From the NCBI RefSeq assembly GCF_045679555.1, contig NC_092087.1:88620966-88684965 (forward strand): 64,000 nucleotides of DNA. The letters run 5' to 3'. Shown one piece after another: positions 1-11,300 of the stretch. Source of the stretch: Salvelinus alpinus (taxonomy: Eukaryota > Chordata > Actinopteri > Salmoniformes > Salmonidae). How positions within the stretch are numbered: position 1 is the stretch's first letter; the number at the start of each line of letters is the position of its first letter. The notes beneath the pieces are model-generated. The model searched no databases and was not told the origin of the DNA. It saw only the letters and a program-made list of their open reading frames with translations. The translations under genes and the position numbers were made by a program.

Positions 1-159
1 TTACATTGGAACCAATGGCATAGTCCAAAAGTACAATTGAACCAATAGCATGGTCCCAAAAGTACAAACTCCTAAAGTTTAAGCCAAAAAATTGAAAGCA
101 CATCTCACATAGTTAAATGCGTATGACAGACAGCATTATGTTTCATCCCACCACTCAGA

Positions 160-257
160 TGGAGCCTCTTTCAGGTGCGAGCCATGTTGGGATTCTTGAA
201 GTTGACAAAGGCACATCATTTCTCTTGTAGAACTCTGAAACTCTCTCTCTCCCCTCA
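160..257 (-). pseudogene. Broken copy of an RRM-like exon
   Basis: This matches the exon at 58,266-58,368. The reading frame that is open there meets TGA immediately after the acceptor here, and the residues after NPNM are also disrupted. The shared core CAFVNFKNPNM is retained. It is probably a dead copy of an exon from a neighbouring gene carried along by the segmental duplication. Confidence 0.45.
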
Positions 258-414
258 CCTACAGTACAGAATATAGATGGAGGAAGGAAGGGAGGGAGGT
301 GACCACAGTCAAAATACAAGGAAATAGGAACAGGGTGCTATATGAGACAGCCTATAGAACCTATAACTGTAGGAATGTATACTGTGGAATAACCAGAATT
401 AAACATACTCACCC

Positions 415-1033
415 ACTGTAGTCCTGAGAGGAGGAGAGGTCCATCACTGGAGTCATGAGGGAAGGAGAGGTCCACCACTGGAGTCCTGAAGGGAGGAGAG
501 GTCCACCACTGGAGTCCTGAGGGGATGAGAGGTCCACCACTGGAGTTCTGAGGGGAGGAGAGGTCCACCGCTGGAGTTCTGAGGGGAGGAGAGGTCCACC
601 ACTGGAGTTCTGAGGGGAGGAGAGGTCCACCACTGGAGTCCTGAGGGGAGGAGAGGTCCACCACTGGAGTTCTGAGGGGAGGAGAGATCCACCACTGGAG
701 TCCTGAGGGGAGGAGAGGTCCACCACTGGAGTCCTGGGGGGAGGAGAGGTCCACCACTGGAGTACTAAGGGGAGGAGAAGCCTACCACTGGAGTCCAGAG
801 GGGAGGAGAAGCCTACCACTGGAGTCCAGAGGGGAGGAGAAGCCTACCACTGGAGTCCTGGGGGGAGGAGAGGTCCACCACTGGAGTACTAAGGGGAGGA
901 GAAGCCTACCACTGGAGTCCAGAGGGGAGGAGAGCTCCACCACTGGAGTCCTGAGGGGAGGAGAGGTCCACCACCAGAGTCCTGAGAGGAGGAGAGGTCC
1001 ACCACTGGAATTCTGAGGGGAGGAGAGGTCCAC
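415..1033. repeat. 31-bp minisatellite, left array
   Basis: About 20 copies of a 31-bp G/A-rich unit (core ggaggagaggtccaccact). Because 31 is not a multiple of 3, the minus strand stays open in rotating frames and yields proline/serine/tryptophan-rich translations, which are not genes. The same unit makes up 58,580-59,525. Confidence 0.95.
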
Positions 1034-1134
1034 CAGCTAAACCTCAAAATAAATAATTGTTAGATGTACTACAGGTATTTCTTTATTGTCGTAGTATTTT
1101 GATTAAATCAGAAATCAAACTTCTCTAATAATGG

Positions 1135-1355
1135 CCATGCCCCCTGTGGTGGGGTCTGGTAGTGCAGTCTGTATTTACAATGCCCCCTGTGGTGGGGTCT
1201 AGTAGTGCAGTCTGTCTATACTTTGTCCCATGTGGTGGGGTCTGGTAGTGCAGTCTGTATATACCATACCCCTGTGGTGGGGTCTAGTAGTGCAATCTGT
1301 CTATACTTTGTCCCCTGTGGTGGGGTCTGGAAGTGCAGCTTGTCTCTACTATGGT
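1135..1355. repeat. 43-bp minisatellite, left array
   Basis: Five or so copies of a unit of about 43 bp containing 'gtggtggggtctggtagtgc'. The homologous array at 59,635-60,105 has about eleven units. A short CAGA run follows at 1,371-1,396. Confidence 0.9.
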
Positions 1356-1439
1356 GGGGAGATGGAGTAACAGACAGACAGACAGACACACACAGACACA
1401 AAAACACATTTAAGGTGAGGGAGGACACACATTTTTTAT

Positions 1440-2815
1440 GAGCATGGCCTTATTTCTATCACAGCATTTTGGATGACTGTCTTTCATTTTCCATTCGCCC
1501 AGCTCAATGTAACATGGATATATTTAACTACTACATGTCATGATACTCTAATGTTCCCTATAGCCATCATGAGGTTGTTACAACCTAGAATATGAATGGA
1601 AGCATACAACGTAGGTGCACAGGTTGAGAGAAACATTTGAGTAATCAAGGTGACAGACAGTTACACATTCAATACCACCTTGTACACTCTGGCCTGCATC
1701 TAGCTGATCTAGGATGTAATCATTAGTCCAACAGTTGCAAACAAGAGTTTCTCCAGGACAAATACAGGTATGTTTATCCTATTTAGTTCCGTTTGCTTGG
1801 TTTAAAAATTGTTTTTCAGCAGAATCGGTGGAATGAATACACCTCTGATCACATTCAAACACAGTTCACTTTCGAAGCAGACACATACAAACAGCATGAT
1901 CACATTGCCCGTTGTAGAATTCCTTCTCGCATCTCTGCATTATACCCCTCTTACCTTGTCCCTTCACTTGTGGACTTCAGTGCACAACACATCAGCTGTC
2001 TGTGAGCAGGAGAAAAAACCTTTCCAAGCCAAACCTTCATATCATGACTGCTAACGCTACACACAGCCTACATCATTGTTACCATATTAGCTAACGTATT
2101 GTCAACATAGCTATTAGAACTAATGTGTTAGTAAACACGCTACAATCGTGCAGTACAGTGTACAGTCAGCAAGCAGTTTAGCAGTTACACCGGTGGGCCC
2201 ACGTGGCAATAGATGAATAAAACCAAAAGCTTACCTTGACTTGGAAGAGTTCCAGTGTTGGATAGCCATAGCCAACTAGCGAACATACCACTCCTCTCGG
2301 TTTGAGACGGTGGTTTGAGTAGGCTAAACTAGCTAGCTGCACTAGATGCTAGCTAAGTAAGTGACACTGAAAAAAATACAACAAAATAGAGTTTGCCAGC
2401 TCTTCCCACTCTCTCTTGCTTCTCCTTAATTTTTCAAGAAATGAATTTGTTCAAAACTGTTCAACTATTGTCTTTCTCTTTTAGTCAACTACTCACCACA
2501 TTGTATGCACTGCAGTGCTAGCTGGATGTATCTTATGCTTTCAGTACTAGATTAAATATCTGATACTTTGATTGGTTGGACAACATGTCAGTTTATGCTG
2601 TAAGAGCTCTGATGGGTTGGAGGACGTCCTCTGGAAGTTGTCATAATTACTGTGTAAGTCTATGGAAGGGGGTGAGAACCATGAGCCTCCTAGGTTTTGT
2701 ATTGAAATCATTGTCAGAGGAGGACAAAAACTATCTGTCCTCCGGCTAAACCATGGTGCTACCCTACAGAGTGCTGTTGAGGCGACCTTCATTGCAAACT
2801 GTTTTAGTGAAAATA
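1440..2815. repeat. Non-coding duplicated block with an interspersed repeat
   Basis: No convincing gene. The stretch is paralogous to 60,235-61,470. Its second half (about 2,220-2,815) resembles a family common in salmonid genomes, with 'ggaggacgtcctc', 'ttgtcataattactgtgtaag' and GCTAGCTAG-rich text. The short plus-strand frames near 1,793-2,054 shift relative to the right copy, so they are not conserved as protein. Confidence 0.6.
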
Positions 2816-2875
2816 AATACTGGCCGTGCTTATACAGCTGAATACCCTTCTCTGGGGGAGCACACAAAGGGTTAA

Positions 2876-4314
2876 AACCTCTCTGGGATATGTGGGACGG
2901 TAGCGTCCCACCCCGCCCACAGCCAGTGAAAGTGCAGGGCGCCAAATTCAAAACCAAAATCTCATAATTAAAATTCCTCAAGCATACAAGTATTTTACAC
3001 CATTTTAAAGATAAAATGATCCTTAATCCAGCCACAGTGTCTGATTCCAAAAAGGCTTTACAACGAAAGCACCACAAACGATTATGTTAGGTCACCACCA
3101 AGTCAGAAAATCACAGCCATTTTTCCAGACAAAGAGAGGAGTCACAGTAAGCACAAATAGAGATAAAATGAATCACTAACCTTTGATGATCTTCATCAGA
3201 TGATTTTTCTTCATTTTACATAATACATGTATGTTTTGTTTGGTAAAGTTCAGATTTATATAAAAAAATCAAATTTTACATTGTCGCGTTACGTTCAGTA
3301 GTTCTAAAACATGCGGTGACTTTGCAGTGAGCCACATCAATTTACAGAAATACTCATCATAAATGTTGATGAAAATACAAGTGTTATACATGGAATTATA
3401 GATATACTTCTCCATAATGCAACCCCTGTGTCAGATTTCAAAAAAAATTTACGGAAAAAGCAAACCATGCAATAATCTGAGTACAGCGTTCAGACAACAA
3501 AGCAGCCAAAAAGATATCCGCCATATTGTGTAGTCAACATTAGTCAGAAATAGCATTATAAATATTCACTTACCTTTGGTGATCTTCATCAGAATGCACT
3601 CCCAGGAATCCCAGTTCCACAATAAATGTTTGATTTGTTCGATAAAGTTCATGATTTATTTCCAAATAGCTTCTTTTGTTAGCACGTTTGGAAAACAAAT
3701 CCAAATGCGCGTGCAGGTCCAGCCGAACGTCGGACGAAAATTTCTAAAAGTTGTATTACAGGTCGTAGAAACATGTCAAACTAAGTATAGAATCAATCTT
3801 TAGGATGTTTTAAACATACATCTTCAATAATGTTCCAACTGGAAAATTCCTATGTCTGTAGAAAAGCAATGGAACGAGAGCTAACTCTCTCGTGACCGCG
3901 CATTACGAGCCTGTGGCACTCTGCCAGACACCTGCCTCAATCCCCTCTCATTCAGCCCAACTTCATAGTAGAAGCCTCAAACCAAGTTCTAAAGACTGTT
4001 GACATCTACTGGAAGCGTTAGGAAGTGCAACATAACCAATATCCTACTGTATATTGGAATGGCAAAGAGTTGAAAAACTACAAACCTCAGATTTCCCACT
4101 TCCTGGTTGAATTTTTCTCAGGTTTTCGCCTGCCATATGAGTTCTGTTATGCTCACAGACATCATTCAAACAGTTTTAGAAACTTCAGAGTGTTTTCTAT
4201 CCAATACTACTAATAATATGCATATATTAGCATTTGGGACAGAGTAGCAGGCAGTTTACTCTGGGCACCTTATTCATCCAAGCTACTCAATACTGCCCCC
4301 CTGTCACCAAGAAG
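2876..4314. mobile_element. TTAA-flanked non-autonomous DNA element, copy 1
   Basis: The right flank copy reads 'acaaagggttaaactagggtc' without a break at 61,470-61,480. Here the same site is split: 'aaagggTTAA' precedes 2,876 and 'TTTTattctagg' follows 4,314, giving a TTAA target (right copy mutated to TTTT). One end is 'ctgtcaccaagaag', the same terminus as the copies near 8,924, 29,936 and 55,664. No transposase frame is visible. The TTAA target suggests a piggyBac-type mechanism, which is an inference. Confidence 0.75.
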
Positions 4315-4559
4315 TTTTATTCTAGGTTCATTTCAGTGAATAGAAATATTATTTCTGAGGTTAATAAGACAACTAAGTAACACTGCCTCTGTGTTTGAGT
4401 AATCAACTCGACAGTAAGATTTGATTATTTGAATCAGCTGTGTAGTGCCTGGGCTAAAACCAAAACATTCACCCCTTGGGGTCCCCAAGACTGAGTTGAG
4501 GAAACGCTGGCCTCGCCACTCATGGTTCAATGATTCAATGCCGCCATCATGTGTCTAAT

Positions 4560-5273
4560 AGGCAGAAATACAAGAAACAAGAGCTGAGTGGAAATAGTTA
4601 TGAATCAATGTATTATTAGTTGATCAAATAATCTATGTATTTATTGTTGAAATGTTGATCTTGTTTAAAACATGATGCTTATACTGTATTGACACTAAAC
4701 CACACAGTAAAAATTGCAAAGGTAAACATGTATTTAACGTATCTAAAATACATAATAATGAAAAATGTGATGACAAAACAAGTGATATCATGACACTGAA
4801 CAATATAGCATTACGTAATATACAATTATAATTAATATAAAATGTAAAAAACTGCAAATGTTTAAATGTATGTAATGTGCTGATTACATGTTTTTAAATA
4901 AAAAAAACAATATAATATTATAAAATATAAAACATATAATAAGTAATAATGTCTGACAGCAATACAACGTAAATCATTAAACACATGAGGGGAAACTTGT
5001 CCCAAAAGCTAAATATATTAAAACGCTGTTATCAATATAATCCATATTAGTTGCTGAGGAAAGTAGGACTGTTGATGTTATAAATCCCTAAAATAGCAAA
5101 ATCCCATCGAAATATAATCTTAAACTATAGATAGTAAACAGATTGCTACACAAGAAAAAATATGGAAATGGAAAAATCCCATTGAAAAAATGCAGAAGCA
5201 TAACCCATCCCATTTATCATCAAAATACATAATTATCATAATAAGAAAATAAAAAATATATTCCAGCATTTAC
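4560..5273 (-). other. 3' region of gene A
   Basis: A/T-rich sequence downstream of the proposed stop of gene A. Parts of it recur downstream of gene B (about 24,500-24,880: 'actgcaaatgtttaaatgtatgtaatg', 'gttgctgaggaaagtaggact'), so this is probably 3' UTR shared by the paralogs. No coding frame is seen. I could not choose a poly(A) site. Confidence 0.5.
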
Positions 5274-5300
5274 TCAAAAGCTAAAGTTCATGTCCTTACC
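5274..5300 (-). CDS. Gene A proposed terminal exon
   Basis: A tract of about 20 C residues (minus strand) followed by TCCACAG makes an acceptor. It is in phase with the preceding exon and gives GKDMNFSF and a TGA at 5,274-5,276. The sequence around the acceptor (CTCCACAGGGTAAGGACAT) equals the 3' end of the orphan exon near 23,530, so this junction may be a rearrangement scar. Transcript evidence is needed. Confidence 0.4.
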   Translation of the reverse strand, partial: GKDMNFSF

Positions 5301-8300
5301 CTGTGGAGGGGGGGGGGGGGGGGGGGGTCCTGGTGTAACTAATAGAATCACCTGTGTGTCTGCTGTGGCATCACTTCCTCCTGTGGATCTCCTGCAATGA
5401 GGGACAGAGTGAGTTCTGCTCTCTACTGACCTCTAGTGGAAGTTGATATGTTACTAATACAGTTTAGCAGGTTTCTTACTTTATCTTTATTTAACTGGGC
5501 AAGTCAGTTAAGAACAAACTCTTATTTTCAATGACGTCCTAGGAACAGTGGGTTAACTGCCTTGTTCAGGGGCGGAACGACATATTTTTATCTTGTCAGC
5601 TCAGGGATTCAATCTTGCAACCTTTCAGTTACAAGTTCAACGCTCTAACCACTAAGCTACCTGCCACCCCAGGTGGCCTAGTGGTTAAGGGCATTGGGCC
5701 TATAACTTAATGAATTAATTAAGTTAATAACAAATCAGAGGTCTAAGGTGAAAGAATAATACAAACATCAATGTTCCCTTCTTCACTCACCTGAACCACA
5801 TGAGTCCAGAGAGACAGAGGATGAGAACCAGAACAACCACTATGATTCCTACAGCTGCAGTCACAACTGAGGTCTGTTTCCCTACAATAAAATATGGATG
5901 ATATGAGTACAGGCATGTAATACAAAAGTACAATATTTGTTAACTGATCTAATCTCAACGTATATATAATTATAAAACAAAGTATGTTAAGCCAAAGTAT
6001 AACTATTAATATTAGTTTGAAACAATTTTGTGTTGAAATATATAAGATGAAACTTCACCTGGTAAAATGATCATCAGAGCTGTAGAGTTCCTAGATCCTC
6101 TTCCATTCCAGGCCTCACAGTGGTAATGTCCATTGTCCTTAGACTTGAACTTACTTATGTTGTAGATCTGTCCAAATCCATTTAGAAAAGTCTCATTTTG
6201 AAAGTACCAGGTGTATTTGTCTACAGGTGGGTTGGCATCACTGCTGCAGGTCAGAGTCACTGAACTGTCCTCCACTATTTCACCAGAGGGACTGACTGAC
6301 ACTGAGGTGTTCTTTGGTTTATCTGATGTAAAAGACCAAACATTTTGTCAGATTAATATTAACAATTAGTAAAAAATATATTTTTGTTCTGTAATGATTG
6401 ATAAAGTAAGACATGTCTCTTTTGCCTGAATACATGATACTTGCTAAGTAGAATACTGTACTATTGTACTGTACTCACACACTGCAGGAGAGCTGAGATC
6501 CTCATGGCCTTTTACAGCACAGGAGAATGAACTGTCTTCATCCTCACTGCTGATGGAGTACATGGGGGAGGAGTTATCTTGTACGTTCCATCCATTCCTG
6601 TACCAGATGTAGGTGGGGTTGTCAGTCAGAGTACAGGTGGTGCTACAGGTCAGTGTCTTCTGTCCCTCTGCAGCAGGAGTCACTTTGACCTGCAGACCTG
6701 AAACAATATGTATAAAACCACATACACCTCTGTGTTAACAGGATGGTTCATTTATTTTCTCCTGTAATTCAATATGATTTACAGTTGTATCATACAGTGT
6801 AGTATTACCTGTGACAGACAGAGTTGTTCCTGGGAAACTATGACCCCATTCAATGTAGTTTGTTTTAAAAGTGAAGCGATACTCAGCTGAGTCCTCCTCT
6901 CTCAGATCTGTGATTCTCAGGGTGAAGGGACCTTTGTGTGTTCCAGGGTACTTCACACGACCTGCATACCCTGGGTCTCTGGTTAGGTCTTCAGGGGTCG
7001 ACTTATCACTTCTAAACCAGAATGATGATGTGGTGGAATAATAACCAACATAAGTACAGGATATGTCCACTGTTGACCCCTTCAAGACACAGATTCTCCT
7101 CTTGGTGTAAGTCACTCTGTTGCAGTACTGACCCTGAACACCTGAAACACAGTGACATAACAAGAGGTCAACTGGATTATATTCTCAGTTCTTTCTAGAA
7201 ACACTAAAAGTTCTCATAGTGAAACCAACAAACAGAGGTTAAACAGTATTGTTAATTAAAGAAACACTCACACACTGCAGGAGAGTGGAGATCCTCATGG
7301 CCTTTTACAGCACAGGAGTAACTGTCTACAGCATTAGAGTAGACTGAATAGGGGGACGTGTTGTCAGTTACTATCTGTCCATTCTTGTACCAGATGTAGG
7401 CGGGGTTACCAGTCAGAATACAGGTAGTGCTACAGGTCAGTGTCATTGATGTTGCCCACCGTGTTGGAGTCACCTCCACCTGAAAACCTGAATTAAAGGG
7501 GAGTAAAAACAGAGTACATCTTTTAGAATTAATGATTCATTTCCTGAGTCTTCAACACTGTATAATGTGCTGTGCAGTGTTACCTGTGACAGAGTACATA
7601 CATCAATGACATTGTCTGTAATTTCTATGTAATGATGAATATTGAAGTATTACCCTTCTCATTGACCTTAAATAATTGATACTTCCTAAGTAGAATCCAA
7701 GTTTCATTCATACTCACAAACTACAGGAGAGTGGAGGTCCTCATGACCTTCAACAGCACAGGAGTAAATGTTCACAGAAGAATCCCAGACCACCAGCAAA
7801 TTACTAGAGTGTTGTTGGGAAACAGGCTCATGTAGACGTTGTCCGTTCTTGTACCAGATGTAGGTGGGGTTGTCAGTCAGAGTACAGGTGGTGCTACAGG
7901 TCAGTGTCTTCTGTCCCTCTGCAGCAGGAGTCACCTTCACCTGCTGACCTGAAACAACATGTATAAAACCACATACACCTCTGTGTTAACAGGATGGTTA
8001 ATATATTTATCCTGTAATTCATTATGATATACAGTTGTATCATACAGTGTAGTATTACCTGTGACAGACAGAGTTGTTCCTGGGAAACTATGATTCCATT
8101 CAAAGTTGTATGTTTTAAAAGTGAAGCGATACTCAGCTGAGTCCTCCTCTCTCAGATCTGTGATTCTCAGGGTGAAGGGACCTCTGTATGTTCCAGTGTA
8201 CTTCACACGACCTGCATACCCTGGGTCTGTGGTTAGGTCTTCAGGGGTCAACTTATCACTTCTAAACCAGAATGTTGATGTGGTGTAATAATAACCAACA

Positions 8301-11300
8301 TAAGTACAGGATATGTCCACTGTTGACCCCTTCAAGACACAGATTCTCCTCTTGGTGTAAGTCACTCTGCTGCAGCTCTGACCATGAACACCTGAAACAC
8401 AGTGACATAACAAGAGGTCAACTGGATTATATTCTCAGTTCTTTCTAGAAATGCTAAAAGTTCTCAAAGTGAAACCACCACACACAGAGGTTAAACAGTA
8501 TTGTTAATTAAATTCACACTCACACACTGCAGGAGAGAGGAGATCCTCATGGCCTTTTACAGTACAGGAGTAACTGTCTTCAGCATGAGAGTAGACTGAA
8601 TAGGGGGACGTGTTGTCAGTTATTATCTGTCCGTTCTTGTACCAGATGTAGGTGGGGTTACCAGTCAGAATACAGGTGGTGCTACAGGTCAGTGTCTTAT
8701 ACTCTGAATACTGTTCAGGAGTCACCTTCACCTGAAAACCTGAATTAAAGGGGAGTAAAAACAGAGTACATCTTTTAGAATTAATGATTCATTTCCTGAG
8801 TCTTCAACACTGTATAATGTGCTGTGCAGTGTTACCTGTGACAGAGTACATACATCTATTACATTGTCTGTAATTTCTATGTAATGATGAATATTGAAGT
8901 ATTACCCTTCTCATTGACCATAAAACTTCTTGTCAATAGGGGGGCACTATTTTCACTTTGGAAAAAATCGTGCCCAATTTAAACGGCCTCGTACTCTTTT
9001 CTAGATCATACAATATGCATATTATTATTACTATTGGATAGAAAACACTCTCAAGTTTCTAAAACTGTTTGAATTATATCTGTGAGTGAAACAGAACTCA
9101 TTTGGCAGCAAACTTCCAGACAGGAAGTGAAAAATCTGAAAACGAGGCTCTGTTCCAGGGCCTGCCTATTCAATTGCCTTATATTTATCAATATGCATGC
9201 ACTGCATACGCCTTCCACTAGATGTCAACAGGCAGTGGAAGGTGGAATGGGGTGTCTAGCTTGATCTGAGGTCGAACAAGAGCTCTTGGAATGACGTGTC
9301 CAGAATTTCCTTTGTCTACCAAGGCGCGGGAAGCACCTCCATATTGTCTTATGATAAGCGTTCGGTATACACGGCTAATATCTCCGGCTCTGATTTTATT
9401 TGATACATGTGATAATAACATCGTAAAGCAGGTTTTTTCAACCGAGTTCTATCAGTTTATTCAACGTTTATTTGGACTTTTGGGGATTTCCGTTCTTTGC
9501 GTCGAGAGAATATGGGAACGTTATCAACCTTGGCTAGCCTTGTGGAGCGAATTCGACAGAAGAAAATGACATTCTAAAACCAAACAACAATTTATTCTGG
9601 ACCTAGGACTCCTTGTACAAGATTCTGATGGAAGCTCAGCAAAAGTAAGAACAATTTATGATGTTATTTCGTATTTCTGTGGAAAATGTTATTTCTATTC
9701 TCTGCCATTTTGGCGGGCGCTGTCTCGCAATAACGCAAGCTGTTTGTTTTGGTAAAGTTCTTTTTAAAAATCGAACACGGCGGTTGCATTAAGAACCAGT
9801 GTATCTTTCATTTGCTGTCCAACATGTATTCTTTAGTAAAGTTTATGATGAGTTCTTTGGTCAGATTAGGTGAGTGTCCAAAATATCTCCTGACATTCTG
9901 GGGAAATGTTGCTACATTTTCACAATGTATAACCACGGTTTGCAGCTCTAAATATGCACATTTTCGAACAAAACATAAGTGTATTGTATGACCTGATGTT
10001 ATAAGACTGTCATCTGATGAAGTTGTCCAAGGTTAGTGATTAATTTTATATATTTTGCTGGTTTTTGCGATAGCTACCTTTTGCTGCTAATAAATGCATT
10101 TGTGTGTTTGGTTATTGTGGTAAGCTAATATAATGCTATATTGTGTTTTCGCTGTAAAACACTTAAAAAATCTGAAATATTGGCTGGATTCACAAGATGT
10201 TTATCTTTCATTTGCTGTACACCATGTATTTTTCATAAATGTTTTATGATGAGTATTTGGGTATTTCACGTTGCTCTCTGTAATTATTCTGGCTGCTTTG
10301 GTGATATTTTTGATGGTAGCTGCAATGTAAAACTATGATTTATACCTCAAATATGCACATTTTCGAACAAAACAGATTTATTGTATAACATGTTATAAGA
10401 CTGTCATCTGATGAAGTTGTTTCTTGGTTAGTGACTAATTAGATCTATATTTGGTCGGTTTTGTGATAGCTACCTATGCGGTAGAAACATGGTGAAAATA
10501 TGCGGTTGAGTCTTTGGCTATTGTGGTTAGCTAATAGAAATACATATTGTGTTTTCGCTGTAGAACATTTAAAAAATCGGAAAATGGCTGGATTCACAAG
10601 ATGTTTATCTTTCATTTGCTGTATTGGACTTGTGATTTCATGATATTCTTATGCTATTATTTTCTTGTGGCGCTATGCTAGGCTATGCTAGTCAGCTTTT
10701 ACTGATGAGGATGCTCCAGGATCCGGGATGGGTGTTAAGTAAAGGTTAAATAATTGATACTTCCTAAGTAGAATCCTAGTTTCATTCATACTCACAAACT
10801 ACAGGAGAGTGGAGGTCCTCATGACCTTCAACAGCACCGTAGTAAATGTTCACAGAAGAAGCCCAGACCACCAGCAATTTACTAGAGTGTTGTTGGGAAA
10901 CAGGCTCATGTAGACGTTGTCCGTTCTTGTACCAGATGTAGGTGGGGTTGTCAGTCAGAGTACAGGTGGTGCTACAGGTCAGTGTCCTCTGTCCCTCTGC
11001 AGCAGGAGTCACATTCACCTGCAGACCTGAAACAATATGTATAAAACCACATACACCTCTGTGTTAACAGGATGGTTAATTCATTTATCCTGTAATATAT
11101 TATGATATACAGTTGTATCATACAGTGTAGTATTACCTGTGACAGACAGAGTTGTTCCTGGGAAACTATGACCCCATTCAAAGTTTTGAGTTTTAAAAGT
11201 GAAGCGATACTCAGCTGAGTCCTCCTCTCTCAGATCTGTGATTCTCAGGGTGAAGGGACCTTCGTATGTTCCAGTGTACTCCACACGACCTGCATACCCT

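Larger units (their letters stand above)
1..4811. repeat. Left copy of a flanking segmental duplication
   Basis: The order of sequence blocks here is the same as at about 58,020-61,954: repeated 'accaatagcatggtcccaaaagtac' text, an RRM-like exon, a 31-bp minisatellite, a 43-bp minisatellite, a CAGA run and then unique sequence up to 'ctgaacaatatag'. The left copy also contains a TTAA-flanked insertion (2,876-4,314) that the right copy lacks. Both copies have the same orientation. Past 4,811 the left copy runs on into the 3' region of gene A. Confidence 0.85.

Noticed and set aside
338-1033. Overlapping minus-strand frames of 80-139 residues rich in SSPQDSSGGPLLPS
   Set aside because: They are translations of the 31-bp minisatellite, whose length lets three frames stay open in turn; no splice or start context.
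1793-2054. Plus-strand frames of 70-81 residues, also at 60,407-60,628
   Set aside because: The two flank copies differ by indels that change the frame, so protein conservation is absent.
9082-10338. Several plus-strand frames of 60-92 residues inside the TTAA element
   Set aside because: Not conserved in the other three copies and no transposase motif.
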